Shown one piece after another: positions 42,535 through 53,093 of a DNA stretch of 64,000 nucleotides. The DNA lies in the NCBI GenBank assembly GCA_038380435.1, contig JAWZYU010000010.1, forward strand, positions 41,946,135 through 42,010,134. Reading direction: 5' to 3'. The stretch is from Ryuthela nishihirai. Lineage: Eukaryota; Arthropoda; Arachnida; Araneae; Heptathelidae. Within the stretch, counting starts at the first letter, position 1. Each line of letters starts with the position of its first letter. Below the pieces are notes generated by a model. The model was not told the DNA's origin, ran no database searches, and saw nothing but the letters and a program-made list of their open reading frames with translations. The position numbers and the translations under genes were made by a program.

Positions 42535-43741
42535 CACCGAAGAGCCAAAACATTATGACCATCTGCCAAATATGATGTTGGTCCTCCACGTGCCGCCAAA
42601 ACAGCTCTTACCCGGCGAGACATGGATGCTACAAGATTTCTAAAGGTGTCTTGTGGTATCTGGTACCAACACGTTACCAGCAGATCCTTTAACTCTTGTA
42701 AGTTACGTGTTTGAGCAGCCGCATATCGGATATGCTGTTACAACACAAACCACAGATGCTTGATTGATGTCTGGGGAATTTGGGGGCCAGGGCAATACTT
42801 GAAGTCTTCCTCATGTTCCACGAACCATTCTCGAACAATCCGGGCAGTGTGGCATGGCGCATTATCCTGCTGAAAGAAGGCACTACTAGAGGGATATAGC
42901 GTTGCCATGAAAGGATATAGCTGGTCTGCAATGATGTTTAGGTAGGTGGTAGACGTCGTAATTTCCTGCACATGAATGATTGGACTCAGGGTTTCCCAGC
43001 AGAACATTGCCCAAAAGCATTACACTTCCTCCACCAGTTTGTTTTCGTCCCACGGTGCATCCTGGTGCCAACACTTTCCCAGGTAAATGACATACACGTA
43101 CCCGACCGTCTACATGGTGCAACAGAAAACGAGATTCATTGGACTAGACGACTTTCTTCCAATCATTCAAGGTCCAGTTTTGATGCTCGTGTGCCCATTG
43201 TAGGTGCTTTCGATGGTGAAACGAGGTTATCATGGGCACTCGAAGCAACCTGTGGCTATGCAGCCCCATTTTCACCAGGGTTCGATGTACAGTGTGTTAT
43301 GACACATTAGTCTCGTCATCAGCATTCAAATTATAGGCGAGTTGCACCATAGTATCCATTCTGTTGGCTCATACCATACAGGATAGCCTTCGCACATCTC
43401 TAGCATTGATGAGCCATGGTCGACCATACCTTGCCGATGGTTCTTGGTTTCTCCCTCCTCGGACTACTTTTTGAAGGTACTAACACGGATAACCGTGATC
43501 ACCCCTCAGACCTTGCCGTCTCGGAAATGCTCTGACCCAGTCGTCTAGCCATTACAATTTGGCCTTTAAACTCACTTAATTCCGCTGCCTTTCCCATCTG
43601 AAGAACAAGAATAACACTGATTAACAGAGCTCAGTATCAGGTGTTATTTATACCATTTCATGACCTTCACATGCGCCATCGTTTATTTGCAGTTCAATTT
43701 GCATAAAGACGCGCTGGTCATAAAGTTTTGGCTCTTCGGTG
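42535..43741 (-). mobile_element. Tc1-type transposon, decayed
   Basis: 1207 bp, flanked by TA (42533-42534 and 43742-43743). Both ends carry CACCGAAGAGCCAAAAC, followed by a related TATGACCA segment. The minus strand holds a transposase broken by stops and frameshifts. It starts MGKAAELSEF near 43598 and shows the FFQQDNAPCHTARIVREWFV second-aspartate block (43007-42738 frame). Its C-terminus reads MSRRVRAVLAARGGPTSY (42623-42369 frame). Same family as 57376-58567 but on the opposite strand. Confidence 0.92.
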
Positions 43742-43917
43742 TATGTATAACATTTTTGCGACTTCCTTCTGGTTGCTGGAATTAAAAAAAAACAGAGGGA
43801 TGGCTCTCCTGATCCAACCTTGTCCGGTTTAGTATACAGTTAGGAGCATTGAAGTTGTGAGGAGCCAAAATGCTTTCCCCGTCCTTAGTAGAGGAAAGGA
43901 TCGGTCGACAGTTCCCC

Positions 43918-44015
43918 GGATGCGTAATATGCTGTTCTCAGGTTCGAGTCTCACCTGGTCCAGCGTTGAGACTTCTCGCCCTGCCCTCAATCAGTGGGGG
44001 ACACCAATGGGCTTC
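43918..44015 (+). mobile_element. SINE-A 5' relic
   Basis: CTCAGGTTCGAGTCTCACCT (B box), AGCGTTGAGACTTCTCGCCC and GGGGACACCAATGGGC; the rest is missing. Confidence 0.65.
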
Positions 44016-44054
44016 TAATAACAATGTTTTTAGATAAATGATATTAAAAAAGAT

Positions 44055-44212
44055 TATCCCTTCAGCAACTGCTTGCCACAGAGGGTTGAGAGGAGCCTGT
44101 CAGTTTAATATACCATTCAGAGGATCGGTGAAGAAGGAGGGACCTCAGAAGAAATAATCCATATCCTATGGAGGACTTGAACCCCGGTTGCCTAGATCAG
44201 TAGGCAAACATT
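44055..44212 (-). mobile_element. SINE-B, old copy
   Basis: CAGCAACTGCTTGCCACAG, GAGGAGCCTGTCAGTTT, GGACCTCAGAAGAAA and CTTGAACCCCGGTTGCCTAG. Confidence 0.72.
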
Positions 44213-44395
44213 TAGCAGTATGTAAAATTTCTGCTATTGAAAAATTGGGGGGGGGGTGAAAGAGTGTCGTGCCCCAGGACCTGTGGCTTACTTGTTCCGC
44301 CCCTGCTAGCATATATAAACTATTTTAGCTCTACCCAAAAGTTGTGTGAAAAACAATTGGTGCTCAGATTCTCGGCCATTCACTGTTTAGATGGG

Positions 44396-44784
44396 GGCGG
44401 GGGTGGCTCAGTCGGTAGCGCGCCAGGCTCGTAATCTGTAGTTCCCAGGTTCGAGTCCCAGCTGGGTCAGCGTTGAGATTTATCTCCGCAAAATTCCCCG
44501 CCCTGCCCACGGTCAGTAGGGGACACCGATGGGCTTGGAAAGGCCGTCGTCCGTCGGATGTGACGTTAAGCCATGGCCCCGTGTGCGGGAGAGCCATACC
44601 CTGTGCACGTTAAAGAACACGCTGGATGGCCTTGACGGGAAGCTACCATCTGTCTCCCAACAGCTGTTCCAGTGGGCCCCCTCCCCCAACCTTCTCTGAG
44701 CCTTCGGGGTCCATGTGACCTGCCGTTTAGCCCATGGTGTGCAAAAAAGTGCCGCTCAGAGGTAAAACAACAACAACAACAACA
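44396..44784 (+). mobile_element. SINE-A copy with CAA-repeat tail and 14-bp TSD
   Basis: The TSD ACTGTTTAGATGGG is at 44382-44395 and 44785-44798. The tail is a clean CAACAACAACAACAA run instead of CAACCCAACCC, so the tail repeat can vary between copies. Confidence 0.95.
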
Positions 44785-44934
44785 ACTGTTTAGATGGGAA
44801 AAGTTAGGAAACCATCAACCAAAATCCCCAGATATTAAAAATAAAAAGCCTTTTATATGTAATTTGCTCGTATAATTTGCAAGTCAAAGAAACTAATCAG
44901 CAATGGGAATAGCCTTCGAGATCGAAAGATGACG

Positions 44935-45150
44935 ATTCGTTATTTAAAGAATGCTTATTGCATTCAGAAAGAAGGTGAGACCTAGAATGCGGTGGGCAGA
45001 CAATGTCAAACAGGACCTTGTTAGAATTGGTGTGCAGTGGCCAGATGCAGTAGATGTAGTTCAGGATAGACTTGTTTGGAGAACTAAATTGCACGGTCTG
45101 GTTGGACCTACGTAGCCCATGGCTGCTTGATGATGATGATGATGATATTG
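44935..45150 (+). mobile_element. RTE LINE 3' end fragment
   Basis: GCAGACAATGTCAAACAGGA, TTGTTTGGAGAACTAAA, GGTCTGGTTGGACCTACGTA and CATGGCTGCTTGATGATGAT match the 3' end of the element at 24.1-27.2 kb, ending in a GAT tail. A 5'-truncated insertion is the simplest reading. Confidence 0.85.
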
Positions 45151-45154
45151 CATT

Positions 45155-46260
45155 TACCGAAATGAGTTGGATTTTCTAACCCCTGAGAAAAAACCCGTTT
45201 CGTCTGCAGAATGGGCTAAACGAACCGTTCGTAAGGATATCGAGGCTCAGTACAAAATTCGACGAATTGAAACCACTATCTTTATTTTCTGAAACATACT
45301 GGGGCATCAAGACACTTGAACGTTTAAATTAATATCCAAAATTACCTGTACCTTGGCTTTACTGTAACCCCCTGCATGAAATAATTTATTACTTTTATTA
45401 TCTGCTAGAAGCAAATGAAAGTTCTTTAAGCTTAAGCAACGATTTCTCTGAGTGCTCTAGTTATGGCTGATCTGCACGGAGGACGAAGGCTTTAATCTCC
45501 CCCCAACCCCCGATGGAAGATTCGTGTCTCCTCTCTTACCGAGCAGGGTTTCAGGATGGGTAAGACAATCTGAATGCTGGCACGGGTGGGACTCAAAGGC
45601 CAAATGTGTGCTGATCCTTTGGGGTGCGAGATTTTCGGAAAGTGTTGATGGAAGATGATTCTTGGATTAATAGATTCACAATTTATCGCAGATTGATGTA
45701 AAAGTTTCAAAAGAAAAAACAAATTACACTTTTGAATCCAGAAGCGTTTTTAATTCCCGAAAAATTGCTCTTGCAGCAGCTTCTTTTGGGCAAAGCCCAC
45801 GACATGCACGTTGATGAAACGTTTGGCAGCGTTCCAAAAAATACACGCACAACGGAAGTGCGTGACACTTCATTGAGTGTTGATGAGTATCGGTCTTTTC
45901 TATCAGATTTCGATAACCCGTAATTGCCCAAATGCTTGCCCGACCGATTCCAAATTTCGTGCACGGGGTTCAATCTTTCAACCACGTGCTGCGTTAAAAA
46001 TTGAAGTCGCTACCTATGATAGAACTCGATTTAGAGTTCAAAACCTTTTCTACATTTTCAGTTCAGTAGTGGAGACAAGGGTTCAAACGACAAGTTGAAT
46101 TTCAACAGGAAATTCGTTCCGTTAAAACTTTAAGTTCTACCTGAAACAAAACCCGATTTGGAGACCTGAAATCACTTTTTTACCCTCATTCTTTTCATTT
46201 CGACATTTCAAATTTCAACGGGTGCTACACTAGTCGGTATAAAATGACTTTCTGATCAAA
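45155..46260. other. Anonymous DNA
   Basis: Overlapping frames near 45707-45985 have no recognisable domain. A short tRNA-SINE trace (GCTGGCACGGGTGGGACTC) is near 45575. Confidence 0.4.
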
Positions 46261-46267
46261 ATGTGAA

Positions 46268-46556
46268 TGTATGAGTTTTGCAAGGGTGATTCGAAAAGCT
46301 TGAAGTCGATATATTTCAGTTTTGTAAAAATGAAGATGGAAAGTTTGAAACAGTGATATAGTTCAGTTCTGAAACAGGAAAAATGAAAAGCTTTAAGCTG
46401 ATATAGTTCAGTTTTGTAATAGTGAAGATGAAGAGCTTGAAGACGACATAGTTCAGTTTGAAACAACGAAGATGAAGAGCTTGAAGCTAATATAGTTCAG
46501 CTTTGCAAGAATGAAGATGAAAGGTTTGAAGCCGACATAGTTCAGTTTTGTGAAGT
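46268..46556. repeat. Tandem repeat of about 50 bp, about six units
   Basis: Recurrent GAAGATGAAGAGCTTGAAG, GA(C/T)ATAGTTCAGTTTTG and GTAA.A.TGAAGATG blocks. On the minus strand it gives FRTELY-like peptide repeats, but units differ in length and the frame is not maintained. Confidence 0.8.
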
Positions 46557-46900
46557 CATTCGTATTGATATATGACTATTATGGCCAGGCATTCGGAAAT
46601 CAATCCGCAATAAGTGTCATCAACCTGTGACAATCATAAACTGTATTATATTTATTGCAAGAGCTTCATAGTAGTGACATAACAGCCAATCCGTCGTCTC
46701 CTGAGATGTAGAGAGGCATTCAAGGAGGCCAAACTCTGAAGTTCCTCTTCTGCCTTTAGCTATCTAATAGTATAAACTTCAGTGATAATTAATGTTCAAT
46801 CAGGCATTTTAACTTTGTATATTATCATTATTTTTTGTATAGTATCATATCTCCATGGCTGTGACGAATAATTATTCCTATAGCCTAAAAAGAAAAAAAA
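46557..46900. other. Intronic DNA next to the LIM1 exon
   Basis: AT-rich, with a poly-A run (46890-46904) immediately inside the intron. Nothing else is seen. Confidence 0.45.
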
Positions 46901-46912
46901 AAAATCACTTGC

Positions 46913-47133
46913 CTATTATAGTCATCCTTACAATAAATGAATCCATCTCGAGCAAAACACGTGAGTTCAGAATCCAGCTGAGCTTTACAGTGGCAACACG
47001 TGAGACAAGCCACGTGCCATGGGCGGTCCACAGCCAGGAGGTAGAAGCGATCTTCGATTCTCCCCCCGCATCCTGCGCAGATCTGCCCTGCGGCGACTGA
47101 GGGATCAAGTGCGATACAATTGGCATCGGGCAT
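46913..47133 (-). CDS. ap: apterous/LHX2/9-type LIM-homeodomain gene, LIM1 exon
   Basis: Coding exon with a complete first LIM domain: C-x2-C-x17-H-x2-C-x2-C-x2-C-x18-C-x2-D, in CAGCGGRIEDRFYLLAVD to YCKDDYN. CAGCGG..DR..L.AV and the SELTCFARDG.IYCK.DY stretch are hallmarks of the apterous/LHX2/9 class; LIM domains bind LDB/Chip-type co-factors in the nucleus. The exon ends at 46913 with AG|GCAAGT, and joining to the LIM2 exon gives DDYNRLFGG in frame. The right boundary is uncertain. An ATG lies at 47133 just after an in-frame stop, but family members have a longer N-terminus, so an acceptor such as CTTGATCCCTCAG (ending near 47094) is equally possible. Confidence 0.9.
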
Positions 47134-47560
47134 TACGGAGCACTATGAGATGCGGTTACGGACGCGAATCCTGAATCTCACAGAACAGTTGATACGGTTG
47201 CCACAGCAACCGAGCCAAGATGTAACAATAGTGCCTGGTTCCTAATGAGCTCACGCACGTGGTAGTACGTCATCAGGCGTAACACGCATGTGCGCCGTTG
47301 CGTTTGATGTTCGCCAATGGTTGCTTGGGTTACGCTGGACGCAGCCACTTGATGTGCTTTGTTGCATGTTTGCGTCAGATTTCTCGACCCAAAAGAGGTT
47401 TTTTTTTTGTATGTAGAAATCATTCCTTTTTTAAAACCATTCTCTCGTTGAATATTACGTTTAAAACAACAAACGAACATAGAAAAATCAAAAACAGAAG
47501 AGTTCAGACGGCTCATTCGCTTCTGGTGACTGCGCATGCGCTTCAGATGATTTCGGGAAT
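47134..47560 (-). promoter_or_regulatory. Candidate promoter or 5' region of the LIM gene
   Basis: GC-richer than its flanks. Motifs seen: a palindromic RFX X-box-like GTTGCCACAGCAAC (47197-47210), a CRE-like TACGTCAT near 47266, a CCAAT sequence near 47310 (GCCAATGG), and an NRF1-like TGCGCATGCGC (47531-47541). If the ATG at 47133 is used, this is the upstream region; if not, it is intronic. Confidence 0.35.
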
Positions 47561-47694
47561 GAAACGAATGGTTGACTCGATTGCAAAACAAACTCTAATA
47601 GTTTCACCAATTTATTTAGTTTGGTGGCTTATTGAGTTAATAAGAAATGAAAAAAAAAAATGGAAACAAATCTCAGAATTCTGGGTGAACATAT

Positions 47695-47735
47695 CAGACT
47701 TCTGTGGCAAGCAGCTACATGAAGGGTATTTTTTT
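47695..47735 (+). mobile_element. SINE-B 3' fragment
   Basis: TCAGACTTCTGTGGCAAGCA then GCTACATGAAGGGTATTTTT, the last 40 bases of SINE-B with one hairpin arm mutated. Confidence 0.65.
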
Positions 47736-47989
47736 TTAAGTTTGATAGAATCCAAAATAATATATTTATTTCGGAACGATTTAATTTTCATATGAGTGTC
47801 AACAGCAACAGTTCAGTATCAGGGCTAAGTTGGAAGGTTCGGTTCAATAAATTCTTGTTCCCGGGCAACCCAGGATTTTGGGGAAGTGAATCATAAGTGA
47901 ATTACTAAAATAAATAATGTTCATAACACTTATTTACCTTGATAAACTTTGTTTTTTACGTGTACCCCTTTCTTTAAGATACAGTCGCT
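47736..47989. other. Anonymous DNA
   Basis: Nothing is recognised. Confidence 0.4.
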
Positions 47990-47991
47990 AA

Positions 47992-48386
47992 AAAAAGTAT
48001 CCAAACGCTATGGTTGATTAGAGAATTCAGAAAAAATATCTCGCAACTTTTTTTAGAAATTATTTAGAAATTAGTGATCTGGCAACCTTCGTGTCACGTG
48101 ACACGAAGGTTGCCAGATCACTAATTTGGCAACCTTCGTGTCACGTGACACGAAGGTTGCCAAATTAGTGATCTGGCAATTAGTGATCTGGCATTAGTTA
48201 TCTGGAGCGTGTACACGCTCCAGAAAAATATCTGGAGCGTGTACACGCTCCAGATATTTTTCCTGAATTTTATAATCACGTGACACGAAGGTTGCTATAT
48301 CACTAATTTCTAAAAAAATCGTTGCCAGATGTTTTTTCTGAATTCTGTAATCAACCATAGTGTTCGAATATTTATTTGAGCGACTG
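47992..48386. mobile_element. foldback-TA MITE with duplicated core palindromes
   Basis: 395 bp between TA at 47990-47991 and 48387-48388. The CTTCGTGTCACGTGACACG core occurs twice and GGAGCGTGTACACGCTCC twice, inside ordinary arms. It has more stacked palindromes for its size than any other copy. Confidence 0.88.
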
Positions 48387-48624
48387 TACTTAAGACCAAT
48401 TTAACACTTTCATCCCCCCCCCTGTAGATCCAGGCTTGTATGCCTCTTGAAAATAACGAATTAAAAGCAAAAAAAAAAGCGATTTTGTTCACTTTATTGC
48501 TAGTGGCTAGTTCAGATTTATAAATTTACGACGGTTTTGTAATTTATTTCATTTTTTCCAACTTCAAAGGTTCTTTAAGTTGGAAAATAATTAATTCCTA
48601 TTTAAAATCCCACTAAGCCTAAGG

Positions 48625-49405
48625 AGGTCGGTGTTGGCTTACTTGGTAGCGTGCCAGGCTTGTAATCTGCAGTTCCCAAGTTCCAGTCCCATCTGGGCCC
48701 GCGTTGAGATTTATTTCCACAAAACTCCTCACCCTGTTCGGGATCAGTAGGGGACACCGATGGGCTTGGAAAATGCAGCCGTCCATCGGATGAGACGTTA
48801 AGCCGTGGCGCCCTGTGCAGAAGAGAGTCAAACACTGTACACGTTAAAGACATGCTGCATGGTTTGGCAGGGAGCTCCACCTGTCTCCTAACGGCTGCCC
48901 AGTGAGCCCTCTTCTGCAACCTTCTTTGAGCCCTCGGGGTCCATGTGACCTTTATCACATTGTGTGCAAAAAGAGTGCCGCTCCGAGGTTGGGTTGTTTT
49001 ACCTATGAGCGGCACTTTTTTGCACACCATGGGCTAAATGGCCAGGTCACATGGACCCCGAAGGCTCAGAGAAGGTTGGGGGGAGGGGACCCACTGGAAC
49101 AGCTGTTGGGAGACAAATGGTAGTCTCCCGTCAAGGCCATCCAGCGTGTTCTTTAAAGTGCACAGGGTATGGCTCTCCCGCACACGGGGCCACGGCTTAA
49201 CGTCCCATCCGACGGACGGCGGCCTTTTCCAAGCCCATCGATGTCCCTCTACTGACCGTGGGCAGGGTGGGGAATTTTGCGGAGATAAATCTCAACGCTG
49301 ACCCAGCTGGGACTCGAACCTGGGAACTACAGATTACGAGCCTGGCGCGCTACCGACTGAGCCACCCCCGCCCCCCGCCCCCCGCTCCGAGGTAAAACAG
49401 CTCGA
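48625..49405 (+). mobile_element. SINE-A, older copy split by a younger SINE-A
   Basis: Plus-strand old copy (GGTCGGTGTTGGCTTACTTG ... GTGCCGCTCCGAGG), continuing after the nested SINE as TAAAACAGCTCGAC (49393-49405). Divergence from consensus is much higher than for the nested copy. Confidence 0.9.
48989..49381 (-). mobile_element. SINE-A, younger copy nested antisense in another SINE-A
   Basis: The 11-bp TSD CCGCTCCGAGG is at 48978-48988 and 49382-49392, drawn from the host SINE 3' end. Head C tract CCCCCGCCCCCCGCC. Confidence 0.95.
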
Positions 49406-49640
49406 CCGCTTAAACAACTAAGAGACCCTCTGACTTGTGGCTACGGACCTGTGGTGCATCCGACTTCTCCAGAAAGGCAAACACATCTCCCTTCGCTTCC
49501 CAGAAATGATCCACACCGCCACATGCACATACTGTTGAAGGATTTTGCTAAACTCTCCTTCATTACGAAGTAGTTATTAAAGACATTTGCATTCTAATAC
49601 TATATTTATTATGATTGAGTTTGAGTATTAATGTGATTTA
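49406..49640. other. Anonymous DNA
   Basis: Nothing is recognised. Confidence 0.4.
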
Positions 49641-49644
49641 ATTT

Positions 49645-49800
49645 TAATGGAGTGGTTAGCACATTCAATTGAGGAGCAAAGGGATCTGGGTTCAAATCCC
49701 GCATAAGTCATAGATTCTTCTTTGCGAGGTCTCACTTTTCTCACAAATCTTCTTCTTGGCCTATTTTACCCTGACAGGCCAACTGGCAAAATTTAATGGG
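49645..49800 (+). mobile_element. Old tRNA-derived SINE (SINE-B-like)
   Basis: GGAGTGGTTAGCACATTCAA (A box), GGGTTCAAATCCC (B box), GAGGTCTCACTTTTCTCAC and CCCTGACAGGCC keep SINE-B order but are strongly diverged. Confidence 0.55.
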
Positions 49801-49940
49801 ACAACCACTGTCAGAGATTGTTTTCCAGGGGAGTAGTAGACAAGGTTTACATTACAACAAATAAGTCTTTTCATCAGAATTTGATAGCAGCTAAGTTACA
49901 AGCATTTCTCAAACACCTCAAGCAAATGTAAGGTAAGATA

Positions 49941-50324
49941 GGTTGTTTTACCTCTGAGCGGCACTTTTTTGCACACCGTGGGCTAAATGGCTAGGTCACA
50001 TGGACCCCGAAGGCTCAGAGAAGGTTGGGGGAGGGGACCCACTGGAACAGCTGTTGGGAGACAGATGGTAGCCTCCCGTGAAGGCCATCCAGCGTGTTCT
50101 TTAACGTGCACAGGGTATGGCTCTCCCGCACACGGGGCCACGGCTTAACGTCCCATCCGAAGGACGGCGGCCTTTTCCAAGCCCATCGGTGTCCCTCTAC
50201 TGACCGTGGGCAGGGTGGGGAATTTTGCGGAGATAAATCTCAACGCTGACCCAGCTGGGACTCGAACCTGGGAACTACAGATTACGAGCCTGGCGCGCTA
50301 CCGACTGAGCCACCCCCGCCCCAG
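49941..50324 (-). mobile_element. SINE-A copy, full length, with TSD
   Basis: The 9-bp TSD GGTAAGATA is at 49932-49940 and 50325-50333. Confidence 0.94.
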
Positions 50325-50333
50325 GGTAAGATA

Positions 50334-52300
50334 ATATTCTAATGAATTACAACAGCACTAAAAGGAGTAACATGACACTCTATTATTTTTAACAGCAGAA
50401 GCTAGCGAGTGTTAAGTGACGTCACATTCTGTTGAAAATTTACCACTGAAATCGAAACTAACTTTAACAGGAGTCAAATTAATGGCGTATCATTTTTGTT
50501 TTAAATATTAGGAACAAGTGAATAGTTTTCTTGAAACAATATACTAATATTTACAGTGTTAAGTATAAAATCATCATGAAAAATGAAAGGAAAGCAAAAA
50601 AATTAATATTTTAATGTAGAAAAATTTTATTATTCTTTATAAATATTTAAAAAAAAATACCAACTCTAAAATGTGAACATTTGTGAGATCGAATTTGTAT
50701 CTAGGAAAGGGAATGCAACAGTTGAAAAAAAAATTAAAAGATTTCTCTGACTGAAAGAGCGAGAGTATAAAAACTTAATTTAAAAATCTATTCTGTGACG
50801 AATCTCATGCCCTTTGGAGTAAAATTAATAAATAATTAAAACTTAATTTAAAAATCTATTCTTGACGAATTTCATGCCCTTTGTTTAAATGTTCAGATGT
50901 GTTAATATTAACAACACTTAGTATAATTACGAGCACAATGGAAGAAGAACACTGTGGATTGCTTCATCCGTATCACTTCTCTTCATGACGCGGAATACAC
51001 CTGTACAGGCAAAATGATTTCACTGACTGACTCACCTACAAAATGGAGTAAGGTTACATTATCAATTGGAGTAATTCTTCACTCTTTTTTTCTACAGTAT
51101 ACTTTATTTATAAACTTTAAAAAAGTGCTGGAAATTTTCTTGCACTTGCATTTATATCATTTTAAAACTGTAAATCTTTTGAGTCCTTCGGAAAGTCATT
51201 CGCCGTTTCGCCCTTTACAAGCTCATAGTTTGACAAACACCGACACCCCCCTCAAAAAGAAAAAAACTGAATCGATGATTTCAGATGCTTTCTGTTTTTC
51301 GACAAGGGTATCTACCTTGTGAAAATTTTAAGTATCCGGAATGGAGGCGAAAAATTATTAAATATATATACGTATGTATGTTATACGTAATTTTATAGAA
51401 TTTTTCAAAGACCACTGAAATTGAAGGAAATTTTTTGTGAACTGCTTTAGGGATCGATCATTCCGTCACTTTCTTTCGGATCACATCTCTGAGAATTTTT
51501 TTTTTTTTTTTTGGGGGGGGGGAGGGGGGGGGGCGCAAATTTAGTTTTAATGGTGTCCGAGAATTTAGTTCAGGAGATGGGGGTCTCAGTATAGCACTTG
51601 AGTAGTATTTCTCAATTATTAAAATATTGAAAGTGTTGCGCCGGACAGGAAAGATTTAAATGATATTCTATATGGAATAGAATTTTATGTTGTTTTTAAA
51701 ATCCATTTTTAGTGTCGGACTAAACTATGAGGCAAAAATAAAATTATTCAAAGACGGCTGTTTCATATTTCAACACAGGTAGACAAATTTGAGATTTCGC
51801 TTAAGATTACCGGATTTTAGGGAAGGGACCTGCTGGGTACGTCCCTGATATCAAATATATTCCCGCCATTTTAAAATAGATTACGGATTTGTATTTCAAA
51901 AAAAAAAAAAAAAAAAAAAAATGTTAGGCCAAATTTCAGAATGATCGAACATTTAATATATCAGTAATTCAGTTTGGAAAACTTCTTATTATTATCCCTT
52001 AGTGAATTCCTTCCATTTTTAAATAACTAACGAACTACTACAAAAGCAATTGCTGTTTTAAATTTCGGGATAATTAGATCATTCTTACCTGAGTTATCAA
52101 TTTCGATTTCCTTTTCTGCTCTTGGAACCACACGTAAAACAATTAAAGCCGAGATTAGGTTGTTTCACATCTTGGAAAATTCTAACAACAGAAGCAGAGA
52201 AAAATAAAGTAAAAGCATATATTAGTCATATTTTTAAAGAATTTTTTTGAAACACTACTGGAATCGAGGGGATAAAACATATTGCACTATTAAAAAGAAA
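50334..52300. other. Anonymous AT-rich DNA
   Basis: A block AAACTTAATTTAAAAATCTA with ATGCCCTTTG is duplicated in tandem (about 50773-50885). Poly-T/poly-G (51488-51531) and poly-A (51898-51921) tracts are present. A 122-codon frame (50954-51322) has no recognisable domain. Confidence 0.45.
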
Positions 52301-52302
52301 TA

Positions 52303-52490
52303 TCTTGAAGCAGCTGCTTGCCACAGAGGTCTGACAGGAGCTTGTCAGTTTATACGCCACAGAGAAGACTTGGGAGGAAGGCGAGGCCTGAGCAGAAAAA
52401 CAACATAAATATTCATGCTTTATCCCGGGTTCGAATCCAGGTCACTTTGACCAGTAGCTAAGCACGCTAATCACTCGGCCATGGGACGAT
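52303..52490 (-). mobile_element. SINE-B copy
   Basis: GAAGCAGCTGCTTGCCACAG, GACAGGAGCTTGTCAG, GGGTTCGAATCCAGG and CACTCGGCCATGGGACG; moderately diverged. Confidence 0.85.
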
Positions 52491-52699
52491 TTTGGAAGAA
52501 TTAATTTCTAAAAACTATATAAATAAGCGAACGTCATTTCGGTCTGTTTCAGTTCAATCGAGTCACTGCCCCTCTCCCCTCCACCCAGTCGTTATTTTCT
52601 GTTTTTGCAGAACTGGGCCTTATTCTACTACACCTGCTTATAGGGGTATAGAGTCACAAAAACTATTTACATGGGCCGTGTGTTGAAAAAACTATTATG
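52491..52699. other. Anonymous DNA
   Basis: Nothing is recognised. Confidence 0.4.
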
Positions 52700-52701
52700 T
52701 A

Positions 52702-52921
52702 CAGTCGCTCAAAAAAAGTATCCGAACACTATGGTTGATTACAAAATTCAGAAAAAATATCTGGCAACGATTTTTTTTTAGAAATTAGTGATCTGGCAAC
52801 CTTCGTGTCACGTGACACGAAGGTTGCCAGATCACTAATTTCTAAAAAAAAAATCGTTGGCAGATATTTTTTCTGAATTTTGTAATCAACCATAGTGTTC
52901 GGATACTTTTTTGAGCGACTG
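52702..52921. mobile_element. foldback-TA MITE, simple copy
   Basis: 220-bp palindrome between TA at 52700-52701 and 52922-52923, centred on CACGTG; the arms differ mainly in A/T run length. Confidence 0.93.
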
Positions 52922-53093
52922 TACTCCCATAAGTTTGCCTAAGGGTATAAGACAATTGGCGAGATTTATGTTGAAACTAGTTTACTTTAACCGTGTTAAC
53001 TACTTATTACTGATTTATGTTTTTGTGATATAAATTGCAAGATGTAGTCTTATTCGGGCAATGAAAAAAAACATTTTCACATTTATCGAAGGT

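Larger units (their letters stand above)
13821..46912 (-). other. ap: Intron between LIM1 and LIM2 exons, GC-AG type
   Basis: About 33.1 kb. On the minus strand the donor reads AG|GCAAGT at 46914-46907 and the acceptor is TTCTCTTCCAG ending at 13821. The split arginine codon (AG plus G) gives the join DDYN-R-LFGG, the expected LIM1-LIM2 junction. The nearest GT (GTGATT, three bases on) would change the frame. Most of the intron is transposon-derived. Confidence 0.72.

Noticed and set aside
46905..46912. GT donor three bases downstream (GTGATT) for the LIM1 exon
   Set aside because: Using it would put the LIM2 exon out of frame; AG|GCAAGT keeps the frame and matches the GC-AG consensus.
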